Origin: Jiangella alkaliphila
GTDB taxonomy: Bacteria > Actinomycetota > Actinomycetes > Jiangellales > Jiangellaceae
DNA length: 64,000 nt
Assembly: GCF_900105925.1 (NCBI RefSeq)
Contig: NZ_LT629791.1
Coordinates: forward strand, 310,001 to 374,000
Direction of reading: 5' to 3'
Positions 50,687 to 59,553 of the stretch are shown in pieces (the stretch's first letter is position 1; each line of letters begins with the position of its first letter). Position numbers and translations under genes: made by a program. The notes under the pieces are model-generated. The model did not search any database and was not told the origin of the DNA. It saw only the letters and a list, made by a program, of their open reading frames with translations.

Positions 50687-52292
50687 CGTACAGAACCTCC
50701 ACGCCGACGTGCTGATCGTCGGCGGAGGTGTGGGCGGGGTCGCGGCGGCTCTGGCGGCACTGCGACGCGGCCGGTCGGTGATCGTGACCGAGGAGTACGA
50801 GTGGCTCGGCGGGCAGCTCACCAGCCAGGCGGTCCCGCCCGACGAGCACCCGTGGATCGAGCAGTTCGGCTGCACCCGGTCCTACCGGGCGTTCCGCGAG
50901 GGGGTCCGGCAGTACTACCGGACGTGGTACCCGCTGACCTCGGCGGCGCTGCGGCAACCGGACCTGAACCCGGGTCTGGGCCGGGTGAGCCGGCTGTGCC
51001 ACGAGCCGCGGGCCGCGCTCGCCGTCCTCGAGGGCATGCTGGCGCCGTACCGGTCGGCCGGTACGTTGCGGGTGCTGACCGGGCACCGAGCCGTCGCCGC
51101 GCACGTCGACGGCGACCGGATCGCCGCCGTCACCGTCGCCTCGGCATCAGGGGACGCGGTGACCGTCGAGGCGCCGTTCGTCCTCGACGGCACCGAGCTC
51201 GGCGACCTCCTGCCGCTGGCCGGCGTCGAGCACGTCACCGGGTTCGAGTCCTCGGCCGACACCGGCGAGCCCAGCGCGCCGGGCGAGGCCCAGCCGCTCA
51301 ACCAGCAGGCGTTCTCGTGGGTGTTCGCCGTCGAGCACCGCGACGGCGAGGACCACACGATCGAGCGGCCGGACCAGTACGGCTTCTGGCGGGACTACCG
51401 GCCCGGCGTCTGGCCGGACCGGCTGCTGAGTCTCACCGCGCCGGATCCGCGGACCCTCGAGCCACTCACCCGCACGTTCGTCCCGCACGGCCACGCCGGC
51501 CCGATCGTCGCCGACCAGAGCGCCGACCCGGGCGACCGGGACCTCTGGGTCTTCCGCCGCATCTTCGCGCGCGAGCAGTACGAGCCGGGCTTCGCCGCGA
51601 GCGACGTCACCGTCGTCAACTGGCCGATGATCGACTACCTGCCCGGGCCGCTGGTGGGGGTCTCCGACGCCGAGCGCGACAAGCACCTGGACGGGGCTCG
51701 GCAGCTGTCGCTGAGCATGCTGTTCTGGCTGCAGACCGACGCGCCGCGTCCCGACGGCGGCACTGGTTGGCCCGGCCTCCGGCTCCGGCCGGACGTCATG
51801 GGCACCGCCGACGGCCTGGCCATGGCCCCCTACATCCGCGAGTCCAGGCGCATCCGGGCTCAGACGACCGTCGTCGAGCAGGACCTGTCGCTCGCCGTGC
51901 GCGGCGACGCCGGCGCGGTGCACTACCCGGACTCGGTCGGGGTGGGCATGTACCGGATCGACCTGCACCCCTCCACCGGGGGCGACAACTACCTCGACGT
52001 GCCGAGCAGCCCGTTCCAGATCCCGCTCGGCGCGCTGCTGCCGGTGCGCATGAGCAACCTGCTCGCCGCCGGGAAGAACCTCGGCACGACACACATCACC
52101 AACGGCTGCTACCGGCTCCATCCGGTCGAGTGGAACATCGGCGAGGCCGCCGGCGCCCTGGCCGCGCACTGCCTGGCCCACTCGCTGACACCGGACCAGG
52201 TCCGCGCCGACGAGAGGAGGCTCGCGACGTTCCAGCACGAGCTCCGCTCCGACGGGTTCGAGCTGGCGTGGCCCGAGGTCAAGGGCTACTGA
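50679..52292 (+). CDS. FAD-dependent oxidoreductase (FAD_oxidored family)
   Basis: A 537-residue flavoprotein from GTG 50679 (8-bp overlap with the ATPase). The Rossmann motif DVLIVGGGVGGVAAALAALRRGRSVIVTEEYEWLGGQLTSQ (GxGxxG at residues 15-20) binds FAD; GGQ-x-T is typical of the PF12831 group. A second FAD region lies near the end (LLAAGKNLGTTHITNGCYRLHPVEWNIGEAAGALAAH). No signal peptide, so cytoplasmic. Enzymes of this type occur in polysaccharide-use loci with unclear chemistry; I infer oxidation of an imported sugar or sugar acid. Confidence 0.88.
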   Translation: MSDVQNLHADVLIVGGGVGGVAAALAALRRGRSVIVTEEYEWLGGQLTSQAVPPDEHPWIEQFGCTRSYRAFREGVRQYYRTWYPLTSAALRQPDLNPGLGRVSRLCHEPRAALAVLEGMLAPYRSAGTLRVLTGHRAVAAHVDGDRIAAVTVASASGDAVTVEAPFVLDGTELGDLLPLAGVEHVTGFESSADTGEPSAPGEAQPLNQQAFSWVFAVEHRDGEDHTIERPDQYGFWRDYRPGVWPDRLLSLTAPDPRTLEPLTRTFVPHGHAGPIVADQSADPGDRDLWVFRRIFAREQYEPGFAASDVTVVNWPMIDYLPGPLVGVSDAERDKHLDGARQLSLSMLFWLQTDAPRPDGGTGWPGLRLRPDVMGTADGLAMAPYIRESRRIRAQTTVVEQDLSLAVRGDAGAVHYPDSVGVGMYRIDLHPSTGGDNYLDVPSSPFQIPLGALLPVRMSNLLAAGKNLGTTHITNGCYRLHPVEWNIGEAAGALAAHCLAHSLTPDQVRADERRLATFQHELRSDGFELAWPEVKGY

Positions 52293-52356
52293 CGCGCACG
52301 GGGGATTCACGGCACCGCACGAGGGACCGGCTACTCCAACGAAGGGGAACAGCAGC

Positions 52357-54213
52357 ATGGGTACGACTGTCGACAGACGTCACCTCCTCCGCACCGCCGG
52401 TGTCGCGGGTCTCGCCACCGCGACCCTGGGCGCCGTCAGCACCTCGGCGCAGGCAGCGCCGGCCATGGACCTGACCGGCGCCACCACTCCGCAGGACTTC
52501 GGCGCTGCCGGTGACGGCGTCGCCGACGACACCGCCGCCATCCAGCAGGCCATCGACGCGCAACAGGCCGCACTGAACAAGATCGTGTACTTCCCGCCCG
52601 GCACCTACCGCGTCACCCGCACCCTCGTCATCCCCGACGTCGAGCATCTCGGGGGCGCGAACTTCAACCGCATCGTCCTGGCCGGCGCCGGCACCATGGG
52701 CTCGCGGACGTCGCTCATCGACGTCGACTTCGACGGCACCGCCATCGCGTGCGGCGCCCCGCTGGCCGCGTTCCGGGGCCTCGCCTTCGTGGTCGACCCC
52801 AGCCGGCAGAACGCCGTCGCCGTCCAGACCAAGCGGGACGACAGCCTCGGCGAGGGCATCTCGAACAGCGACGACATGGACGCGACGATCACCGAGTGCA
52901 CGTTCGTCGACTTCAACATCGCCGCGAAGCACGTGGGCCGGGGCATGGTCTTCACGAACAACCTCGTCGCGGTCGGCAACATCGGGCTGGAGATCTCCTG
53001 GCCGGTCGACGGCGTCAAGGGCGACAACGTCCACGTCCTGCCGTACGGGATGCGCAAGTGGCTCATCGAGGGCAACCACTTCCACAGCATGAGCTTCGCG
53101 ATCACGACGACCGGAGCCGACGCCCACAACTTCCGCGGCGCGATCATCGCCAACAACGTCCTCGACATCGGCCGGCGGCTGTTCACCGGCGGGATCATCA
53201 ACTCGACGTTCTCCGGCAACGTCGTCGAGAACGGGGCCACCAACGCCACCGACGCGTCGGTGATCTCGATCAAGTCCGGTGGCACCAACCTCACCTTCAC
53301 CGGCAACGTCCTCGGCGGCGGGAACCCGGGCGGGGGCGCCCGGCCGCGACACGCGATCGAGTTCCGTCCCGAGGCGACGGCGCGCAACGTGACGATCACC
53401 GGGAACAGCTTCAACTGGGTCGACGGATCTCCGGTCTACTTCGCGGCGGCGGTCGCGGAGGTGACGGTCTCGGCGAACTCGTTCGACAACTGGAATCTGG
53501 TCGCCGAGGAACGCTGGGGCGCGGTCCGGGTCAACGGGCATGCCACCGGCCTGTCGGTGATGGGCAACGCCTTCGGCGCGAACACCGTCGCCGGTGCACC
53601 CCCGGTGCGGGTCATCGGGACCGTGTCCGGCTCGACGATCGTGGGCAACGTCGTCGACGGCAGCAGCGCCGTCGTGTACGCCGACGCGTTCGGGGCGGAC
53701 AACTACATCGAACGGCGCGGCGCCGGCGCCCGCCAGCACGAGCTCAGCGCGGCGAAGAACGGCGCGCTGGTCGTCCGCGCGACGACGGCGCCCACACCCG
53801 GGACCGACGCGTACGGCAGCTTCGTCGCCGCGTCGGAACAGGCGGTCGGCGCCGGCCCCGGGGTCAAGGGCGGGGTGCGCGTCGTCCCGGCCAACACGAC
53901 CGGCGCGGCCGCCGTCGAACTGCTCTGCTCGACGAACAACGCCAACGGTGTCGCGGCGATGCGGGTGGACATCAACGGCCTGTCCCCCACGGTCGACAAC
54001 GCTCGCGACATCGGGTCGGCGGACCGCAAGATCCGCACCGTCTACGCGTACGATCTGCAGCTCTCGGTCGTGGCGGCGGCCGACCTGCCGGAGCCGGCCG
54101 CGGGCCGGGTGGCCCTGGTGCAGGACGCGTCGACCGGTGCCGGCGTGCTGGCCATCGGCGACGGCACGACCTGGCGGCGCCTGCCGCTGGGCGGGGCGCT
54201 CCGGAACTCCTGA
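52357..54213 (+). CDS. Tat-exported right-handed beta-helix protein (pectate-lyase-3-like)
   Basis: A 618-residue protein with a twin-arginine signal (VDRRHLLRTAGVAGLATATLGAVSTSAQA). DFGAAGDGVADDTAAIQQAIDAQQ (residues ~48-70) is the pectate_lyase_3 entry motif. Repeated strand-turn coils follow (EGNHFHSMSFAITT, IIANNVLDIGRRLFTGGIINSTFSGNVVEN, TFTGNVLGGGNPGG, VTITGNSFNWVD, VTVSANSFDNW, GLSVMGNAFGANT, STIVGNVVDGSS), with xGNxF turns. From ~480 an Asx-rich tail resembles phage tail-fibre stalks (VDINGLSPTVDNARDIGSADRKIRTVYAYDL). It is probably a secreted glycan-cleaving or glycan-binding protein; catalytic residues cannot be assigned. Confidence 0.82.
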   Translation: MGTTVDRRHLLRTAGVAGLATATLGAVSTSAQAAPAMDLTGATTPQDFGAAGDGVADDTAAIQQAIDAQQAALNKIVYFPPGTYRVTRTLVIPDVEHLGGANFNRIVLAGAGTMGSRTSLIDVDFDGTAIACGAPLAAFRGLAFVVDPSRQNAVAVQTKRDDSLGEGISNSDDMDATITECTFVDFNIAAKHVGRGMVFTNNLVAVGNIGLEISWPVDGVKGDNVHVLPYGMRKWLIEGNHFHSMSFAITTTGADAHNFRGAIIANNVLDIGRRLFTGGIINSTFSGNVVENGATNATDASVISIKSGGTNLTFTGNVLGGGNPGGGARPRHAIEFRPEATARNVTITGNSFNWVDGSPVYFAAAVAEVTVSANSFDNWNLVAEERWGAVRVNGHATGLSVMGNAFGANTVAGAPPVRVIGTVSGSTIVGNVVDGSSAVVYADAFGADNYIERRGAGARQHELSAAKNGALVVRATTAPTPGTDAYGSFVAASEQAVGAGPGVKGGVRVVPANTTGAAAVELLCSTNNANGVAAMRVDINGLSPTVDNARDIGSADRKIRTVYAYDLQLSVVAAADLPEPAAGRVALVQDASTGAGVLAIGDGTTWRRLPLGGALRNS

Positions 54214-54232
54214 GACCGGAAGGGACCGACGC

Positions 54233-56053
54233 GTGCGGCTGTCCAGTTACCTCGTCGACGACGGCTCCGAACGGTGGGGGTTCGTCGTCGACGAGCCGGC
54301 CACCGGGCGAGCGTGGGTGGTGGAACCCGCGCGGGCCGAGGCGTTCCTCGCCCGGTACGCGTCGATCCCGTCCTCGGGCCTGGTCGCCAGTCGTCCCCGG
54401 TTCCGCGGGGACGACTGGCCGGCCACGCTCGTGGAGTTCCTCGCGCTCGAGGACGACGGCATGGCCGCGCTGTCGCGGCTGGTCGCCTACGTGGAGCGGT
54501 TCGTGGCGCGGTCGGACGCGACGCTGCTGCCGAGGGCCGGGGCGGCGGTGGACGACGTCGAGCTGCTGGCGCCGATCCCCCGGCCACGGCTCTACTGGGG
54601 ACTGGTCGCGAACGCCCCGTCGTTCGTGCGGAACAACCCGAACACCCGCCTCATCAACCTGTTCCCGCTCGGGCACCAGCGGCCGCAGGGCGCGGCGATC
54701 GGACCCGGCGCGCCGGTCACGTTCAGGAACGGCAACCACCTGCCGCTGATGGCGTACAACGTCGAGCTGGCCGTGGTCATCGGCAAGGGCGGCCGGTACA
54801 TCCCGCTGGAGCGGGCCATGGACCACGTCGCCGGCTACACCGTCGTGAACGACGTGTCGGGCACCTATTACTACGGGATCGTCCCCGGCAACGCCGGGCG
54901 CGGCTACTCACTGCCCGAGCGCTACGGCGACTGGCTCTACCAGGCGACCGCCTCCTGGGGCGGGAAGAAGGCCGACACGCTCGCGCCCATGGGTCCGTTC
55001 CTGGTGACGAAGGACGAGGTCGCGGACCCGTACAACCTGCTGATGTACACCCGGCAGACGGGGCGGACGCGGGACCGGGCGCACAGCGGGGCGACGCTGC
55101 TGGGGATCGAGCAGGTCATCTCCTGGTACTCGTCGTTCGCCTCGCTGTACCCGGGCGACGTCCTCCACTTCGCGACGATGGGCGTCGACGGGCTGCCGGT
55201 GCTCCCGGACGACGTCGCCGACCCGGCCACGCGGCTGGAGGCCGAGATCGAGGACGTCGGGACGCTGGTGAACCCGGTGGCCGTCGCCGACGGACCGGTG
55301 CCACTGAATGCGCACCCGTCCTATGCGGTGCGGGAGGTCGCGACGTCCGGCGCGTCCGCCCTGGAGCCGGGGGCCTGGACGGCCGGGTCGGCCCGGCACT
55401 TCTACACGTCGTTCGGCAACCACGAGACCGCCGAGGACACCGACGGACTGCCCCGCCTCGACGTGCCGCGGTTCCTCAACGGCCCGGCCAGCTCGCTGGG
55501 TGCCGGCGGATCCGTGGTCGAGATCCCGCCGCGCGCCACGGACCTCGTCGTGAGCATCGAGCTCGCCGTCGTCGTCCGCGCGCTCGCGGCGAACGTGGCG
55601 GACTGGCGCGACGTCGTGCTCGGGTACCTGCCCATGATCTCGCTGTGCGACCGGTCGTTCGCCGACGCCGTCGTGGAGCCGGCGCGGACGGGCGAGCGCG
55701 GCATCCCCGCCATGTACGGCCGGTGGGCCGACGGGTTCAACGTGACGGGCGAGCGGGTCGTGCCGCTGCCCGAGCACGACTGGCGCGGCCGGTCGATGTC
55801 GCTGGAGGCCGGTGACCGGGTGGTGACCGGCTCGACGTCGACGTACCTCGCCGGCCCGGACGACCTGATCCAGACCATCTCGGCCATGATCACGCTGTTC
55901 CCCGGCGACGTCATCACGCTCGGGTGGACGGCGGCGCGGCTCGTCCTCACCCGGGACGAGTACGCGGCCGGCGTCGTCGTCCGCGGCGCGATCGAGGGCC
56001 TCGGCGAGGTGCACGCCGATCTCGTCCCCTGCGGATCGGCGGTCCGCGCATGA
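54233..56053 (+). CDS. Two-domain fumarylacetoacetate hydrolase (FAH) family protein
   Basis: A 606-residue protein from GTG 54233 (AAGGGA seven nt upstream), twice the usual FAH-family length. First domain (~105-330): RLYWGLVANAPSFVRNNP, VTFRNGNHLPLMAYNVELAVVIGKGGRYI, HVAGYTVVNDVSGTYY, GIEQVISWYSSFASLYPGDVLHFATM. Second domain (~380-600): ARHFYTSFGNHE, ATDLVVSIELAVVVRALAANV, VVLGYLPMISLCDRSF, TYLAGPDDLIQTISAMITLFPGDVITLG. VELAVVIGK is the metal-binding strand in FAH enzymes; the second copy is degenerate. FAH-family enzymes cleave C-C bonds of 2,4-diketo sugar acids or similar. Overlaps the first sulfatase by ATGA. Confidence 0.86.
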   Translation: MRLSSYLVDDGSERWGFVVDEPATGRAWVVEPARAEAFLARYASIPSSGLVASRPRFRGDDWPATLVEFLALEDDGMAALSRLVAYVERFVARSDATLLPRAGAAVDDVELLAPIPRPRLYWGLVANAPSFVRNNPNTRLINLFPLGHQRPQGAAIGPGAPVTFRNGNHLPLMAYNVELAVVIGKGGRYIPLERAMDHVAGYTVVNDVSGTYYYGIVPGNAGRGYSLPERYGDWLYQATASWGGKKADTLAPMGPFLVTKDEVADPYNLLMYTRQTGRTRDRAHSGATLLGIEQVISWYSSFASLYPGDVLHFATMGVDGLPVLPDDVADPATRLEAEIEDVGTLVNPVAVADGPVPLNAHPSYAVREVATSGASALEPGAWTAGSARHFYTSFGNHETAEDTDGLPRLDVPRFLNGPASSLGAGGSVVEIPPRATDLVVSIELAVVVRALAANVADWRDVVLGYLPMISLCDRSFADAVVEPARTGERGIPAMYGRWADGFNVTGERVVPLPEHDWRGRSMSLEAGDRVVTGSTSTYLAGPDDLIQTISAMITLFPGDVITLGWTAARLVLTRDEYAAGVVVRGAIEGLGEVHADLVPCGSAVRA

Positions 56054-57294
56054 TCTCGGCCGAGCGTCCGAACGTGGTGCTGATCCACTGGCACGACGTC
56101 GGTACTCACCTGGGCGCGTACGGCCACAGTGACGTGACGAGTCCGGCGGTGGACCGGCTGGCTGCCGACGGTCTCCGCTTCGATCGGGCGTTCTGCACGA
56201 CACCGTTGTGCAGCCCGGCCCGGGGCTCGTTGTTCACCGGCCGCTACCCACACACCAACGGGTTGATGGGCCTGGTCAACCAGGGCTGGGAGTACCGGCC
56301 CGGCGAGCGGACCGCACCGTCGCTGCTGTCCGAGCTCGGTTACCGGACCGCTCTGATCGGTCAGCAGCACGAGAGCCACGACCCGTGCCGGCTCGGCTTC
56401 GACGAGGTCCACGCGTGGCCGGCCGGGCGGGCCCGCTGCGGCCCGGTGTCGGAGAAGGCGGTGCAGTGGCTGGAGGCGGCGCCGGCGGAGCCGTTCTTCC
56501 TCACGGTCGGGTTCTTCGAGACGCACCGGCCGTATCCGGCGGAGGAGTACCCGCCGGTGGACCCGGCGACGGTCCAGGTGCCGCCGTTCCTGCTCGACAA
56601 CGACCACACGCGGGCGGACCTGGCCGCGTTCCTCGGCTCGATCCGGGTCGCCGACGCCGCCACCGGCCGCGTCCTGGACGCCATCGACCGGGCCGGCCTC
56701 GCCGGCTCCACCCTGGTCCTGTTCACCACCGACCACGGGATTGCGTTCCCGCGCGCGAAGGGCACGCTGTACGACCCCGGCATCCGGGTGGCATTCCTCG
56801 CCCGGCCGCCGCGCTCCTGGAAGGTCGCGGCGGGAGCCCCGGACGGGCTGGTCAGCCATGTCGACGTGCTGCCCACGCTGCTCGAGCTGGCCGGAGGGCA
56901 GGTCCCGCCGTTCATCCAGGGACGAAGCTTCGCCGCCACCCTGCGCGGCGAACCCGGCCCGCGGCGCACCGAGATCTTCGCCGAGAAGAACCACCACGAC
57001 GAGTACGACCCGATCCGGGGCATCCGCACCGACCGGTACGCCTACATCCGCAACCTCGAACCGGGCACACCACTGAGGCTGTCAGGGGACATCGAACGCA
57101 GCCCGTCGCGGCTGGGCCTGGGCGACGACCACCTGCGGCCACGACCGGCCGACGAGCTCTATGACCTCGACGACGACCCCTGGCAACTGCGCGATCTCGC
57201 CGCGGATCCGTCCCACGCGCGGGTCAAGGCCGACCTCGCGGCGCGCCTGGAGGAATGGATGATCGAGACCGACGATCCGGCGCTGGCACGATGA
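56050..57294 (+). CDS. Sulfatase 1 (formylglycine-type)
   Basis: A 414-residue alkaline-phosphatase-superfamily sulfatase. The activation motif is LCSPARGSLFTGR, with Cys54 converted to formylglycine (C-x-P-x-R). Metal residues include H15/D16 (IHWHDVG), FFETHRPY and TTDHGIAFPRAKGTLYDPGIRV. The HWHD-x-G opening resembles the heparan/sulfamidase-like group. No signal peptide, so it should act in the cytoplasm on imported material and need a formylglycine-generating enzyme elsewhere in the genome. ATGA overlaps both sides. Confidence 0.93.
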   Translation: MISAERPNVVLIHWHDVGTHLGAYGHSDVTSPAVDRLAADGLRFDRAFCTTPLCSPARGSLFTGRYPHTNGLMGLVNQGWEYRPGERTAPSLLSELGYRTALIGQQHESHDPCRLGFDEVHAWPAGRARCGPVSEKAVQWLEAAPAEPFFLTVGFFETHRPYPAEEYPPVDPATVQVPPFLLDNDHTRADLAAFLGSIRVADAATGRVLDAIDRAGLAGSTLVLFTTDHGIAFPRAKGTLYDPGIRVAFLARPPRSWKVAAGAPDGLVSHVDVLPTLLELAGGQVPPFIQGRSFAATLRGEPGPRRTEIFAEKNHHDEYDPIRGIRTDRYAYIRNLEPGTPLRLSGDIERSPSRLGLGDDHLRPRPADELYDLDDDPWQLRDLAADPSHARVKADLAARLEEWMIETDDPALAR

Positions 57295-58592
57295 GCGGCC
57301 GGCCGAACATCGTCCTCGTGGTGATGGACGACCTCGGGTACGGCGACCTGAGCTGCATGGGGAACACCATCCTGAACACGCCGCGGATCGACTCGATCGC
57401 CGCCGGCGGGATCACCCTGCGGCACATGTACGCGGCCTCGGCCGTGTGCACGCCGTCGCGGGCGGCGTTGCTGACCGGCCGGTATCCGCAGCGGGTCGGT
57501 CTGCCGAAGGTGCTGAACCCGCGCGACGGCACCGGCCTGTCGGAGTGGGAGCACACACTGCCGGAGCTGCTCCGCGACGCCGGGTACCGGACGGCGATGT
57601 TCGGCAAGTGGCACCTCGGGTGCCGGCCCGAGCACTACCCGACGCGGCACGGCTTCGACGAGTACGCCGGGCTGCTCTACAGCAACGACATGCACCCGGT
57701 CGAGCTGTTCGAAGGGGAGCACATCTCCACGGCCGACGTCGACCAGGCGACGTTGACCCGCGCCTACACCGACCACGCGATCGACTTCATGGAGCGGCAC
57801 AGCAACGAGGAGGCCGGCCGGCCGTTCTTCGTCTACCTCGCGCACACCATGCCGCACATCCCGCTGCACGTGGAGGCCGAGTTCCGCGGCCGGTCCGCCG
57901 GCGGCCGGTACGGCGACGTCGTCGAGAGCCTGGACCACCACGTCGGCCGGCTGCTCGACGCGCTCGACGACCTGGGCCTGGCCGACGACACCCTGGTGAT
58001 GGTGACCAGCGACAACGGGCCCTGGTTCGAGGGCAGCACCGGCGGACTCCGCGGTACCAAGCTGCACACGTACGAGGGCGGGATCCGGGTCCCGTTCGTC
58101 GCGCGGTGGCCCGGACGCATCCCGGCCGGCGCGGTTTCCGACCAACCGGCCTGCCTGTTCGACCTGCTGCCGACCCTGGCCGGGCTGGCCGGCGGTTCGG
58201 TGCCGCAGGACCGGCCGATCGACGGGGTCGACGTGTCCGCCCTGCTCGCCGGCGGTTCGGTGCCGGAGCCGCGGCCGCTGTTCTTCTTCCACTGGTGGAC
58301 GCTCAACGCCGTCCGGTCAGGCAGGTGGAAGCTGCACCTCGACCGCTTTCCCCGCGACCCGAACCGGGCCCAGGACCGGGAACTGCCGCAGCTGTTCGAC
58401 CTCGAGCTGGACCCGGCGGAGACGTACGACCTGAAGGACCGCCATCCCGACGTCCTCGAGCACCTCACCGACCTGGCGAGGCGGTTCGAGGACGAGATCG
58501 CCGGCCAGCGCGAGGCCGCGGAGGCCCGTGCGGCCGGCCGAGCGACCGCTGGTCACCCGGCGGACGGCGGCCGTCCCCTGTCGAGTCGATGA
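57291..58592 (+). CDS. Sulfatase 2 (formylglycine-type, arylsulfatase-like)
   Basis: A 433-residue sulfatase. MDDLGYGDLSCMG gives the metal aspartates D13/D14 and VCTPSRAALLTGRYPQR the activation motif with Cys53. FGKWHLG, AHTMPHIPLHV and VTSDNGPWFEGSTGGLRGTKLHTYEGGIRVPFVARWPG complete the active site. It is a different subfamily from sulfatase 1 (closer to arylsulfatase A/galactosamine-sulfatase type), so the two should remove sulfate from different positions. No signal peptide. The 3' end overlaps the convergent RpiR gene by 40 bp. Confidence 0.94.
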   Translation: MSGRPNIVLVVMDDLGYGDLSCMGNTILNTPRIDSIAAGGITLRHMYAASAVCTPSRAALLTGRYPQRVGLPKVLNPRDGTGLSEWEHTLPELLRDAGYRTAMFGKWHLGCRPEHYPTRHGFDEYAGLLYSNDMHPVELFEGEHISTADVDQATLTRAYTDHAIDFMERHSNEEAGRPFFVYLAHTMPHIPLHVEAEFRGRSAGGRYGDVVESLDHHVGRLLDALDDLGLADDTLVMVTSDNGPWFEGSTGGLRGTKLHTYEGGIRVPFVARWPGRIPAGAVSDQPACLFDLLPTLAGLAGGSVPQDRPIDGVDVSALLAGGSVPEPRPLFFFHWWTLNAVRSGRWKLHLDRFPRDPNRAQDRELPQLFDLELDPAETYDLKDRHPDVLEHLTDLARRFEDEIAGQREAAEARAAGRATAGHPADGGRPLSSR

Positions 58593-59467
58593 CGCTGCAC
58601 AGCGTCGTAGGTGGACTGCAACTCCGGTGTCGAGCTCCGGTAGAGGCGCTGGGCGATCCGCACGAACAGGAAGTCCACGACGGCGAGCTGGGCGATGCGG
58701 CTGGACATGTTGGCCGGCCGGTAGGCCGTTTCGCTGGTGCTCGTCGTGAGGACGTGGTCGGCGTTCTCGGCCATCGGGGAGTTGCGGAAGTTCGTGATCA
58801 GTGCCGTGGTGGCGCCGGCACGGCGGGCGGCGGTGAGGAACTCGGCGATCTCCACGGTCAGGCCGGAGTGGGAGAAGCCGATCGCGATGCAGCCCGGCTC
58901 GAGGACGGCGGCGCTCATCAGCGCGAAGTGTGCGTCGCTCCAGTAGTAGGACGTCAGCCCGATGCGGTGCAGCTTGTGCTGGAGATCGGCCGCGGCCAGC
59001 CCGCTGGAGGCGACGCCGTAGACGTCGGTGCGCGGCGCGGCGACGACGGCCTCGGCGATGTGGTCCAGCGCGTCCGCGTCCAGGCCCTCGGCCGTCGCCT
59101 CGATCGACCGGGCCTCGTGGAAGGCGAGCTTGGCGATGACGTCGCGGGCCGAGTCGTCCGGGTCGATGTCGCTGTCGGACACCCCGAACCGGTTGAGCGA
59201 CACCTCGTCGCGGCCCACCGACGAGGCGAGCGCACGCCGGAACTCCCGGTAGCCGGCGAACCCGACGTTGCGGCAGAAGCGCACGACGCTCGCGATGGAC
59301 GTCGAGCAACTGGCCGCGAGCTCGGTGATGGTCTGGTCGACGACCGCTGCCGGGCTGGCGATGACGTGCTCGGCGATGCGCCGCTCGGACGGCGGCAGCC
59401 CCGGGAGCGCGCCGCGCAGGGCCGCCACCACATCGTGTGCCAATCGCTCCGCCTCCCCCGGTTGCAC
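58553..59467 (-). CDS. RpiR/MurR family regulator (HTH + SIS)
   Basis: A 304-residue protein. HTH_6: LRGALPGLPPSERRIAEHVIASPAAVVDQTITELAASCSTSIASVVRFCRNVGFAGYREFRRAL. SIS domain from ~130: VYGVASSGLAAADLQHKLHRIGL, CIAIGFSHSGLTVEIAEFLTAARRAGATTALITNFRNSPMAENADHVLTTS. The SIS domain binds phosphosugars. It converges on sulfatase 2 with a 40-bp overlap, so transcripts of the two would be antisense there. It may provide a second signal to the locus beside LacI. Confidence 0.92.
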   Translation of the reverse strand: MQPGEAERLAHDVVAALRGALPGLPPSERRIAEHVIASPAAVVDQTITELAASCSTSIASVVRFCRNVGFAGYREFRRALASSVGRDEVSLNRFGVSDSDIDPDDSARDVIAKLAFHEARSIEATAEGLDADALDHIAEAVVAAPRTDVYGVASSGLAAADLQHKLHRIGLTSYYWSDAHFALMSAAVLEPGCIAIGFSHSGLTVEIAEFLTAARRAGATTALITNFRNSPMAENADHVLTTSTSETAYRPANMSSRIAQLAVVDFLFVRIAQRLYRSSTPELQSTYDAVQRHRLDRGRPPSAG

Positions 59468-59518
59468 ATCCTAACCGGCCTGGCCGACGCCACGCGGTAA
59501 GTATTTTCGCTCTGGGCA

Positions 59519-59546
59519 TGACGACGGAAAGCTGTTTACGTACACT
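59519..59546 (+). promoter_or_regulatory. Putative promoter giving a leaderless mRNA
   Basis: TGACGA (59519-59524), 16-bp spacer, TACACT (59541-59546). The expected start of transcription, ~7 nt further, coincides with the GTG at 59554. Confidence 0.5.
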
Positions 59547-59553
59547 CGGCCCC

